From Marilutibacter aestuarii (GTDB lineage Bacteria > Pseudomonadota > Gammaproteobacteria > Xanthomonadales > Xanthomonadaceae): a stretch of DNA of 55,173 bases. Positions 19,419-28,776 of this stretch are shown here, piece after piece (positions within the stretch are counted from its first letter, which is position 1; each line of letters starts with the position of its first letter). Location of the stretch: NCBI RefSeq assembly GCF_006546775.1, contig NZ_VICE01000041.1, forward strand, positions 1 to 55,173. Direction: 5' to 3'. The notes under the pieces are model-generated. The model was not told the DNA's origin and made no database searches. It was given only the letters and a program-made list of their open reading frames with translations. The position numbers and the translations under genes were made by a program.

Positions 19419-20582
19419 ATGCAGAGCTCGCCCCAACCCTTCATCGTATTCGCCGCCCCGGACATCCACGAAGCCGAGATCGAAGAGGTAGTGGCATGCA
19501 TGCGCTCGGGCTGGCTGGGTACCGGGCCCCGGGTCGCGCGCTTCGAGGCCGAGTTCGCTGCCTACAAGGGCGTGAAGCCCAGCCAGGTCGCGGGCTTGAA
19601 CTCCTGCACGGCCGCCCTGCACATCGCCATGGTGGCGTTGCGACTGGAGCCGGGAAGCGAGGTCATCACGACGCCCCTGACGTTCTGCGCCACCGCAAAT
19701 GCCATCATTCACGCGGGTCTGGTCCCGGTCCTGGCGGACGTGGACCCTGAGACCCAGAACATCGATCCATCGGCGATCGAAGCGGCCATCACACCACGCA
19801 CCAGTGCGATCCTCCCCGTCCACTTCGCCGGTCGGCCCTGCGAAATGGATCGGATCATGCAGATCGCCAACAAGCACGGACTAGCCGTGATCGAGGACTG
19901 CGCGCACGCCATCGAGACCGAGTACAAGGGCCAGCGGGCGGGCACGTTTGGCGATTTCGGATGCTTCAGCTTCTACGTCACCAAGAACGTCGTGACCGGG
20001 GAGGGTGGCATGATCCTGGCCCGGGACGAGGCGAAAATGGCACGGGCGCGCGTCTTGTCCCTCCACGGCATGAGCAAGGATGCCTGGCACCGGTTCGGCG
20101 ACAAGGGTTACAAGCACTACCAGGTCGTGGAAAGTGGGTTCAAGTACAACATGATGGACCTGCAGGCCGCCATCGGCATCCATCAACTGGCACGCGTCGA
20201 AGCGAGCTGGCGGCGCCGCAGGGAAATATGGGGCTACTACCAACAGGCGCTGGCCGCCCTCCCTCTCCGGCTACCAGCTCCGGATGCGCCTGACACGCGC
20301 CATGCGTACCACCTCTACACCGTGATGGTCGACGAAGCCGAAAGCGGCGTCGGACGCGATGGGTTCCTCGACCGGATGCATGGGCAAGGCGTTGGCACCG
20401 GGGTGCACTATCTGTCCTTGGCCGAACACCCGTACTATCAGGATCGGTTCGGCTGGCGACCCCATGAATGGCCACATGCCATGGAGATCGGCCGCCAAAC
20501 CGTCAGCTTGCCTCTGTCACCGAAGCTTGCCGACGTCGACCAACACCGGGTCACCGAAGCCGTCAGGCGCGCCCTCGGCTGA
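19419..20582 (+). CDS. DegT/DnrJ/EryC1/StrS sugar aminotransferase
   Basis: A 387-residue PLP enzyme that aminates keto-sugar nucleotides. The Schiff-base lysine is Lys189 in FYVTKNVVTGEGG and the PLP-N1 Asp is Asp160 in IEDCAHA. GLNSCTAALHIAMVAL contributes the phosphate cup and TPLTFCATANAI is typical of the ArnB/PseC-like branch. By family knowledge it should make a 4-amino or 3-amino sugar linked to UDP or dTDP; no dehydratase or epimerase is next to it, so its substrate must be supplied from elsewhere. It is first in a plus-strand run with the flippase, methyltransferase and flavoprotein genes (8-bp gap, then overlaps). Confidence 0.9.
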   Translation: MQSSPQPFIVFAAPDIHEAEIEEVVACMRSGWLGTGPRVARFEAEFAAYKGVKPSQVAGLNSCTAALHIAMVALRLEPGSEVITTPLTFCATANAIIHAGLVPVLADVDPETQNIDPSAIEAAITPRTSAILPVHFAGRPCEMDRIMQIANKHGLAVIEDCAHAIETEYKGQRAGTFGDFGCFSFYVTKNVVTGEGGMILARDEAKMARARVLSLHGMSKDAWHRFGDKGYKHYQVVESGFKYNMMDLQAAIGIHQLARVEASWRRRREIWGYYQQALAALPLRLPAPDAPDTRHAYHLYTVMVDEAESGVGRDGFLDRMHGQGVGTGVHYLSLAEHPYYQDRFGWRPHEWPHAMEIGRQTVSLPLSPKLADVDQHRVTEAVRRALG

Positions 20583-20590
20583 GGCCACGC

Positions 20591-21574
20591 ATGTCGCAGA
20601 GGCGAGTCCCCCCTGGGAGCACCATGCACACACCGCCGGCCTCTCGCGGGCAAACCCCTCGTTCCGTGATGCGCAGGATACTCACCTGGACGCTTGTACT
20701 GGCCGCGGCTGCCTTCCTGGCCTATACGCTGGTGCCGCAACTGAGCGAGCTTCGCACATCCCTGGTGAGGGTGAGTTGGTTGAACGTGGCCTTGGCATCG
20801 ATGGCGGCAGTGCCCATGTTCGCACTGAAGGGCATCTATCATCTGAACCTGCTGGACCGACTTTCCGGAAGCAGGACATCCCGTCGGCACGGGCTTCCGA
20901 TTTACCTTCAAGCGCAGATCGTGCGTTACCTCCCGGGCAAGATCTGGGGGGTCGTCTACCAGGCGCAGCGAATGACGACTACAAACCGTGCGACGGATGT
21001 CGTCATTGCCAACCTCTGGCAGATGGCGACGACCAACCTGCTCGCGGTCGGTGTCGTGTCCAGCGTATTGCTGGCGTTTCGATATTCGCTCGCCTGGCTG
21101 CTTCTCCTGATTCCGGTGGTAATCGCCATCGAGTGGCTGCATCGGAACCCGACGATCGAATCCTGGGCGATGCATCGCATTCACCGCCTCTCGCCGCGAC
21201 TGATGCCCGCCCCCCCTCCTGCGCGGTTGCCTCCCATGCCGATCAAGGGGTCAGCCATCCTCTGCGCGGAGTGGGTGTTCTACTTCCTGGCTTTCTTTGT
21301 ATTCCTCCACGATCGGAGCAGCTGGCACGAAACCATCATGTCCGCCGCGTGGTACGGCGGCGCGTCGCTTATCGCCCTGCTCGCCTTCGTGGTGCCGGCC
21401 GGCATCGCCGTACGCGAGGCCATTTTCGTCGGCAGCCCCCAGATCGCAGGGCTCGACGCCGCCACGCTCGCGGTGACGGCGGCACTGGCACGCGCGACAT
21501 TCTTCTTTGCGGAGCTGGTCGTGGCGGCAGTTTCGACACTCTTCTTGCACGGACGCCATCGTGACCACTCCTGA
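20591..21574 (+). CDS. Flippase-like membrane protein (LPG synthase TM domain family)
   Basis: A 327-residue integral membrane protein with about eight hydrophobic helices. The motif QAQIVRYLPGKIWGVVYQAQR is the hallmark of the lysylphosphatidylglycerol-synthase transmembrane (UPF0104/flippase-like) family, often found in glycan clusters and proposed to move lipid-linked sugars. The function is inferred from context only. The start at 20591 has GAGG 6 bases upstream and lies 8 bp after the aminotransferase stop; starts at 20624 or 20669 are alternatives. Its 3' end overlaps the next gene by 14 bp. Confidence 0.7.
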   Translation: MSQRRVPPGSTMHTPPASRGQTPRSVMRRILTWTLVLAAAAFLAYTLVPQLSELRTSLVRVSWLNVALASMAAVPMFALKGIYHLNLLDRLSGSRTSRRHGLPIYLQAQIVRYLPGKIWGVVYQAQRMTTTNRATDVVIANLWQMATTNLLAVGVVSSVLLAFRYSLAWLLLLIPVVIAIEWLHRNPTIESWAMHRIHRLSPRLMPAPPPARLPPMPIKGSAILCAEWVFYFLAFFVFLHDRSSWHETIMSAAWYGGASLIALLAFVVPAGIAVREAIFVGSPQIAGLDAATLAVTAALARATFFFAELVVAAVSTLFLHGRHRDHS

Positions 21575-22310
21575 GGCGGACCAGCGCCACTACTGGGATG
21601 GCCTGTCGGAACTCGACCCGGATGCAGCGGTCATCGATCCGAATGACCACCGAGGGCTCAAGAATGCCTACCTCGCATCCATTCGGGATCGCGCGTTCAA
21701 GGAGGGCGTCGATCGCCGCGGAATCAGGCAGGGGACTGTTCTCGACCTTGGCTGCGGAAGCGGCAGCAGCACCTTGCCCTTGCTCCGCGAAGGACATTCG
21801 GTGGTGGGAGTCGATATATCGCCCGGGCTGCTTCGACATGCCAGCATCCGGTGCCAGAACGAGGATGCGCTGTTCGTTTTGACGGATGGCCGATGCCTGC
21901 CCCTTGCACGGGACTCATTGGACGCGGCCGTCACCTACGTGGTCCTGAGCTACATCGTGGACGACGCTCGCGTACTGCGGGTGATGGACGACGTCCGCCA
22001 GGCATTGTCACCTGGTGCTCCCTTCATCATGATCGAGCAGGCGCGACGCCGCCGGCGAACCATGGAGAATGGGCGAAAGGTCCAACGAACGCTCACTGAA
22101 TGGTCCCGGTTGCTGGCGCTCGCCGGATTCACCCTTGAACGACGCACGATTCTGCGGCATGGCCGCTTCCCTTCCACGCCTCTGATACGGGCAGGATTGC
22201 TTCCCTCGCGAGCCTGGGGGCTGGCGAGACGAATGGAAGCCATCGTGGCTTCGCGATCGGGTGTGTTTCCCTGGGACTACGCCGAAGTCTGTTTCGAGGC
22301 ATCCGCGTGA
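21561..22310 (+). CDS. Class I SAM-dependent methyltransferase
   Basis: A 249-residue protein with a clear SAM-binding motif I (TVLDLGCGSGSS, 59-70), the acidic loop VVGVDISPGLL and a motif near YVVLSYIVDD, the layout of small-molecule methyltransferases. The target may be a sugar O or N in the neighbouring glycan pathway; this is inference from context. It starts with GTG inside the flippase gene and ends in a GTGA overlap with the flavoprotein gene, so translation is coupled. Confidence 0.8.
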   Translation: MTTPEADQRHYWDGLSELDPDAAVIDPNDHRGLKNAYLASIRDRAFKEGVDRRGIRQGTVLDLGCGSGSSTLPLLREGHSVVGVDISPGLLRHASIRCQNEDALFVLTDGRCLPLARDSLDAAVTYVVLSYIVDDARVLRVMDDVRQALSPGAPFIMIEQARRRRRTMENGRKVQRTLTEWSRLLALAGFTLERRTILRHGRFPSTPLIRAGLLPSRAWGLARRMEAIVASRSGVFPWDYAEVCFEASA

Positions 22311-23368
22311 TCGCGATCATTGGTGCCGGTCCCGCCGGAATCTCGCTGGCGGCAGCACTAGACGCCGTCGGAGTTCCGTATGAGGTTTTCGAGAAGGAAC
22401 AAATCGGCCATACGTGGCGCGCGGCACCCGCCGACCTCCGGGTCCTGAGTCCGTGGTGGACCGACGTGCTACACCCGCGGGCCATGTTCAAGGGCAATCC
22501 ATTCCGCAAGCCCTTGGCGGGCGAGTATCTGGACCACCTTCTCGCAACCGCGGGAACGCTGCGGGGCAAGGTCCATCAATCCTGCGCGGTCACAGCGCTC
22601 CAACGAGTGGATGGAGGCTGGATGCTGCAGGCCACCCATGGCGCTGCGGGCCCGTTTGCGGCAGTCGTTCTGGCCACCGGGTACTTTTCCATGCCTCGGC
22701 AACCCGATCCGGCGATCCCGACCGATGGATCAGTCCGTGTCCTCCACGCATCGGCCATCCGGGACTACGCAGAGCTCGACGCCCTTCGCGATGGCGCCAG
22801 ACCAGTGGTTGTAGTGGGTCGCCGGGTCACGGCAGGACAGCTCATGCTGGAGCTGTCTGCACGCGACATCCCCTGCGCCATCAGCGTCCGATCTCCCTTG
22901 GAGTACCGGCGACATGGACTTCTCGCCGACGCGCGCGAAGTCTGCTACTTCTTCTGGGAGACGCTGGAGGCATGGTTGAAGCCGGGCCTGCGCCGCCCGT
23001 CCTTTCCGGTGATGGAGGGAGGCAGGACCCGGGAGCTCGTTCAGACCGGTCGAGTGAAGGTGATGCCGCGCATAAGGAAGATCGAGCGTGGAGAACTGTT
23101 TCTCGAAGACGGGTCGCGGTTGCCAGCTGCTGCCGTACTCCATGCGACCGGTTACCAGGCGGATCTTCGACTGTTGACTGATGGGGTTCGCCTCGATGAA
23201 TACGGGGTCCCCCTCCATTCCAACTTTGAGATTTCAGGAATGTCCGGTATCCACCTGCTCGGCTTCGACAATCTCTACGACCACAGGAGCCGCTATCTCC
23301 GTGGCATCCGCGCGGATGCACGAAGACTGGCCAGTAAGCTGGTGGAGGATTCACGCCTTTCGAAGTGA
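22307..23368 (+). CDS. FAD-dependent oxidoreductase (FMO/YpdA-like)
   Basis: A 353-residue flavoprotein. The N-terminal FAD motif GAGPAG (6-11) and ATGY (123-126) are intact, and a second ATGY-type motif (HATGYQAD) is near residue 280, as in flavin monooxygenases and YpdA-like reductases. The second Rossmann segment, where NADPH normally binds at GxGxxG/A, reads VVVVGRRVTAGQ (167-178), so a key Gly is lost. Its substrate is unknown; N-oxidation or reduction of an amino sugar is one idea. GTG start overlapping the previous stop (GTGA). Its 3' end overlaps the convergent acyltransferase gene by 18 bp. Confidence 0.75.
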   Translation: MIAIIGAGPAGISLAAALDAVGVPYEVFEKEQIGHTWRAAPADLRVLSPWWTDVLHPRAMFKGNPFRKPLAGEYLDHLLATAGTLRGKVHQSCAVTALQRVDGGWMLQATHGAAGPFAAVVLATGYFSMPRQPDPAIPTDGSVRVLHASAIRDYAELDALRDGARPVVVVGRRVTAGQLMLELSARDIPCAISVRSPLEYRRHGLLADAREVCYFFWETLEAWLKPGLRRPSFPVMEGGRTRELVQTGRVKVMPRIRKIERGELFLEDGSRLPAAAVLHATGYQADLRLLTDGVRLDEYGVPLHSNFEISGMSGIHLLGFDNLYDHRSRYLRGIRADARRLASKLVEDSRLSK

Positions 23369-24196
23369 CGCCAGCGAGTTCATCAGCTTGGTGGCAAGGG
23401 TGAACGCGTGGGTTCGAACGGGATGGAGGGCGAGATCACTCACCGACAGCGATTGATCCACGCCTCCCCAGGCCTTTTTATAGGCATTGAGGCTTTGCTG
23501 GGCGGGCGGCGAAGGCAGGAAATCAAACCGTCGGATGCCTTTTTCTCGCGCCGTTTCAAGCATTTCAAGGAACAGTTGATCAGATGGGTAGTGCGAACGC
23601 GCCCCGGAATCGTGCGCGCCATGCATGTAACACGCCCTGTGCGCCTGGAAGCCTACGCAGACGAAGCCACACAGTTGGCCATCCAGTTCCGCGACCAGGC
23701 TGGCGTGAGGCGCGATGAGCTCGAAATAGCGCTGGCTATAGCGGAGGGCCCCCCCATGCCTGAGCAGGGTCGCACGGTAAAGGCGATGGAGTGCAGCCCC
23801 GTCACTCGTTCGCCCGGGCCGTATTTTCAGGGAGGACCGTGATCGCCGATTGCTCGCCCGACGGGCCTTCTCAAGTTCTCGCGCACTCCACCCCTCCAGG
23901 TTGGGAATCGCCACGGTTCCCAGGCGATGCACTTTCATCACTCGCCGATCGTCCAGGACAGATTCGGACTGAACACGGACCAGGTCCGCGCCGAATCCAC
24001 GGGCGGCCTCCACCCTCGAGGCCAGCGCATCGGGGGAAAGCTCGGAGCCGCTGCCGATCAGGAAGTCGGGATAGGCCACTCGGAAGGGTCCCGCCCTGAA
24101 ACATGCAAGCATCCCTCCATCCGCAAAGCGCTCGAAGCGCGCGCCCATCCCTTCGCGCAGTGCGCGGCTCCATTCCTGCGAGTCGAGGTCAATCAT
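23351..24196 (-). CDS. GNAT/CelD-like N-acyltransferase
   Basis: A 281-residue protein with the GNAT/FemAB-like acetyltransferase-6 pattern. An N-terminal partial fold is followed by RHGGALRYSQRYFELIAPHASLVAELDGQLCGFVCVG and YPSDQLFLEMLETAREKGIRRFDFLPS, as in CelD/BcsL-type proteins of polysaccharide clusters. It could acylate an amino sugar made by the aminotransferase. It starts with ATG overlapping the stop of the GT4 gene by 8 bp and has GGAAGG upstream; two earlier ATGs are less likely. Last gene of the minus-strand operon. Confidence 0.65.
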   Translation of the reverse strand: MIDLDSQEWSRALREGMGARFERFADGGMLACFRAGPFRVAYPDFLIGSGSELSPDALASRVEAARGFGADLVRVQSESVLDDRRVMKVHRLGTVAIPNLEGWSARELEKARRASNRRSRSSLKIRPGRTSDGAALHRLYRATLLRHGGALRYSQRYFELIAPHASLVAELDGQLCGFVCVGFQAHRACYMHGAHDSGARSHYPSDQLFLEMLETAREKGIRRFDFLPSPPAQQSLNAYKKAWGGVDQSLSVSDLALHPVRTHAFTLATKLMNSLASLRKA

Positions 24197-25340
24197 CCCG
24201 CCTTCCATTCGCATGCGTGCGACCGATCAGGTCGGACGCCACGTTTTCCAGGGAGAACATGCCAGACATGCGCCTCAGATCCGAGCTATCGACACTTGAG
24301 CGCAGGCTCGCGCGTATCGCATGCTTGAAGGCGCCAGGACTCACGTTCTCAGCAAGCCAACCCGTGCCGGACCCGATCAGTTCCGGCAGGTCGCCCACCG
24401 GCATTGCGACGACGGGGAGGCCAGACTTCATCGAATCCGAGAAGACGACCGGAATGCTTTCCACCCGGGAAGGAATCAGAAGCCTGTCGGCTTCGTCCAG
24501 TGCACTTGCAGCTTCTCCCCTATCGAGGTACCCACTCAATCGGACCGGGCGTCCCGCCGCGACGAGAGTACGGACACCGGCCTCGACCATCGCCTGCAGG
24601 GGCCCGCCACCCGCGATGTGCACTTCGTGGATCAGGGTCCAGTCCTTTTCGGAAAGGAGGGACAAGGACCTCATCAGGATATCGACCCCCTTGTTGGCAT
24701 GCCAACGGCCCAAGAACAAGAGCCGGTAGGGCGGCGCGTCACGCTCACGCAGGCATGCGGGCGCTGGCAGGCGACGCGTGCTTGGCAGGAATCGGACCGG
24801 GCGGCCAGCAATCCGCTGCGTGTCCTTCGCAAGCTGCAAACCATCTGAGTAACAGCCATCGGCATCACGCAGCACGCGCCCCAGGTAAGTCCGCACGAAA
24901 GGAATCCGTCCAAGGGACCAGATGTCGCTGCCCAGTGTCCACACCGAATACGGTACCCCAGTGACGGCTGAGACCCGGCGCGCCCAATGTCCTGAAGGCA
25001 GGGCCCAGAGTGCCAGGATATGCCCGACCCCCCCTGAGGCCACAGCTTCCGCGACAGCCGCTTCTCCACCCGCGAGTACTTGGCGAATGCTCAGCAAGTC
25101 CCTGGGCCGCCAAGGTTTCAAGGTCGACAACGGCTGGTCGGGCGCCGCGTATCGATGGATATCAACCCTGTCGCTCCAGCGCTCCACGATTTTCCGTTGA
25201 GCGGGGGCCACGACCTTGACTGGCACGTGCCGGGACAGTTCCGTTGCGAAATCGGACACGAACGCGCCAGCCGCCTCACTACCATCTCCCTTGATCGGGA
25301 AGGAAGTGGTGACCAGCAACAGGGAGCTTCCGCGGTTCAC
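24189..25340 (-). CDS. GT4-family glycosyltransferase
   Basis: A 383-residue GT-B fold enzyme. The Gly-rich donor N-domain begins LLLVTTSFPIKGDGSEAAGAFVSDF. The C-domain carries LLFLGRWHANKGVDIL and the nucleotide-sugar motif SRVESIPVVFSDSMKSGLPVVA. The usual E-x7-E pair is E-x7-D here (Glu294, Asp302), a mild change. It starts with GTG overlapping the methyltransferase stop (GTGA). It probably extends a lipid-linked sugar on the cytoplasmic side; donor and acceptor are unknown. Confidence 0.82.
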   Translation of the reverse strand: MNRGSSLLLVTTSFPIKGDGSEAAGAFVSDFATELSRHVPVKVVAPAQRKIVERWSDRVDIHRYAAPDQPLSTLKPWRPRDLLSIRQVLAGGEAAVAEAVASGGVGHILALWALPSGHWARRVSAVTGVPYSVWTLGSDIWSLGRIPFVRTYLGRVLRDADGCYSDGLQLAKDTQRIAGRPVRFLPSTRRLPAPACLRERDAPPYRLLFLGRWHANKGVDILMRSLSLLSEKDWTLIHEVHIAGGGPLQAMVEAGVRTLVAAGRPVRLSGYLDRGEAASALDEADRLLIPSRVESIPVVFSDSMKSGLPVVAMPVGDLPELIGSGTGWLAENVSPGAFKHAIRASLRSSVDSSDLRRMSGMFSLENVASDLIGRTHANGRRDD

Positions 25341-26062
25341 TTTTTCGTGGCGCTCAGCACGTAACCCGAGGGCGCAGCCGGCCACGACGGCCAGAGCTTG
25401 GCCACCAGCCAGGTAATCACGTTGATAGAAGGCACGACGAGTCCGACGACAGGGAGCAGCGCCATTGCTCGCACTGACCTGCCGCCCCGCAGGGAATCCT
25501 GCAATCCGCCTGCCAGCGCTAGACATGCCAGCAAGCCTGCAGTTTCAATGGCCTTAAGTGTTGGATGGATCTGATTAAGCTCCAGTCCAACAGCCTCCAC
25601 TTCGCGTCTCCATCCATGGAGGGTGTAGCGCTGATAGTCGTGCGGCTCGTCGTGCATGGGGTAAAGGAAGGGCATCGACGCAAGCAGAATTCCCCCCGGC
25701 ACGAGAATTCTGGCGCATTCGGCGAGTGCCTCTCGGGGATAGCGCAGGTGCTCGACCACCTCCAACATCAACACCGCCTCCATGGAGGCATCGGGGAGCG
25801 GAATTCGCGCGGCGTCGGCAAAGAAGTCCGGACGCGCGCCGTACATGTCCCTACCTGTAGCCGGATAGTCCATGCCAAGGTAGTCGCACTCCATGGGCAA
25901 TTGCTTCGCGATCCAACGATCTGCGCATCCCACGTCCAATACTCTTCCCTTCGGAAGACAGCGAACCAGGTCTTCAACTCCATGGGAGCCGCGCAGCAGC
26001 CACTGCGGATGGAGCACCGTGCCGCGGCACGCCTCCATGACTCGACGAAAATGCGATCTCAT
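25337..26062 (-). CDS. SAM-dependent methyltransferase, membrane-associated
   Basis: A 241-residue protein of the Methyltransf_11 type. Motif I is RVLDVGCADRW (40-50), without the second Gly of GxGxG; MLEVVEHLRYPREALAECARIL and PGGILLASMPF are motifs III and IV. The C-terminal 60 residues contain two hydrophobic stretches (TAGLLACLALAGGL; LLPVVGLVVPSINVITWLVAKL), suggesting membrane contact and thus a lipid-linked substrate. The ATG overlaps the GT2 stop (ATGA). Confidence 0.78.
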   Translation of the reverse strand: MRSHFRRVMEACRGTVLHPQWLLRGSHGVEDLVRCLPKGRVLDVGCADRWIAKQLPMECDYLGMDYPATGRDMYGARPDFFADAARIPLPDASMEAVLMLEVVEHLRYPREALAECARILVPGGILLASMPFLYPMHDEPHDYQRYTLHGWRREVEAVGLELNQIHPTLKAIETAGLLACLALAGGLQDSLRGGRSVRAMALLPVVGLVVPSINVITWLVAKLWPSWPAAPSGYVLSATKK

Positions 26063-26931
26063 CCGGGCTCTTGGTTGGAACGGGCGGCCAGATAGGTCAA
26101 GCCTGTGATCTGTTCGCTCACCAACCCGATCAGGAAGACGATCACTGCCGCGCTCAGGAGCAGAGCGCTCATGTTGGTGAAGCGACCCATCGTCGTAAAG
26201 GTCCACGCGTAGTAGCCGATCCCCGTCAGGAAAAAGCCTGCCGCAGTGGGCGCGAACAGCTTCAACGGCGAGTAGAGTGTGGCGATCCGGAAGATGATGA
26301 GAAGGAATCGCACGCCATCCCGCAGCGGGCGGATATGGCTGTTCGTGCCCACGCGCTTGGCCACGGGGATCGGGACGTAGGTGACCGGATAGGCGCTCCT
26401 GAAGAACGCCATGGTGCTGGTCGTAGGATAGCTGAATCCGTTCGGCAGCAGATGCAGGAACTCACGGAACTTGTCGGCGCGGACGGCGCGGAAACCCGAG
26501 GTCAGGTCCAGCACCTTGTGCCCGGTCATCCAGGAGGCCAGCGTGTTGTAAAGGCGGTTGGCGAGGCCGCGGTGCAGGTTCGCCTGGCCACTGCCGTCGC
26601 GGGCGCCCACCACCAGGTCGTAACCGGCCTCGATCCGTTCCAGCAGGAGCGGGATATGCGCCGGGTCGTGCTGGCCGTCGCCATCCATGAAGACGATGAC
26701 GTCGCCGCCGGCGGCGCGCGCGCCCCGCTTGATGGCCGCGCCATTGCCCATCGAGTAGGGCGAGGACAGGACCCGGGCCCCGTGTCGGGCCGCCACCTCG
26801 GCCGTATCATCGGTGGACCCGTCGTCCACGACGATGACCTCCGCACCCGGCACGGCATCGGCCAGCCCGGGCAGGGTCCGCGCCAGGCCGGCGGATTCGT
26901 TCTTTGCGGGTAAAACCACGGTAACGCGCAT
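26059..26931 (-). CDS. GT2 polyprenyl-phosphate glycosyltransferase (DPM1/GtrB-like)
   Basis: A 290-residue enzyme that by family transfers one sugar from a nucleotide donor to undecaprenyl phosphate. The GT-A domain shows VVDDGSTDDT (Asp36-Asp37) and the metal-binding DGD (Asp82-Asp84) within FMDGDGQHD. KVLDLTSGFRAVRA is the acceptor loop. Two transmembrane helices follow at the C-terminus (about 225-285), as in GtrB/ArnC. AAGGGGGA upstream fixes the start. First gene of the minus-strand operon, divergent from pilB by 123 bp. Confidence 0.88.
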   Translation of the reverse strand: MRVTVVLPAKNESAGLARTLPGLADAVPGAEVIVVDDGSTDDTAEVAARHGARVLSSPYSMGNGAAIKRGARAAGGDVIVFMDGDGQHDPAHIPLLLERIEAGYDLVVGARDGSGQANLHRGLANRLYNTLASWMTGHKVLDLTSGFRAVRADKFREFLHLLPNGFSYPTTSTMAFFRSAYPVTYVPIPVAKRVGTNSHIRPLRDGVRFLLIIFRIATLYSPLKLFAPTAAGFFLTGIGYYAWTFTTMGRFTNMSALLLSAAVIVFLIGLVSEQITGLTYLAARSNQEPG

Positions 26932-26997
26932 GCATCCCCCTTTCATCGTGCGAAAGAGTACCCTGAAACGGCGTGCCGGAAAGGTGCGCTCCGTCCG

Positions 26998-27026
26998 TTC
27001 GCCAAAGCCCGGGATTGCGGTAAAGT
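26998..27026 (+). promoter_or_regulatory. Possible pilB promoter
   Basis: TTCGCC (26998-27003), 17 bp, then TAAAGT (27021-27026), 28 bp before the pilB start in the 123-bp spacer shared with the divergent glycosyltransferase gene. The -35 match is weak. Confidence 0.35.
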
Positions 27027-27054
27027 CGTCCCGGGGAGAGTGTCTGGGGGCCAG

Positions 27055-28773
<1,719 letters not shown>

Positions 28774-28776
28774 GCC

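Noticed and set aside
19419-26931. Recent mobile-element insertion carrying the glycan genes
   Set aside because: The genes look less GC-rich than their neighbours, which suggests transfer, but no transposase, integrase, direct repeats or tRNA junction was found at either end.
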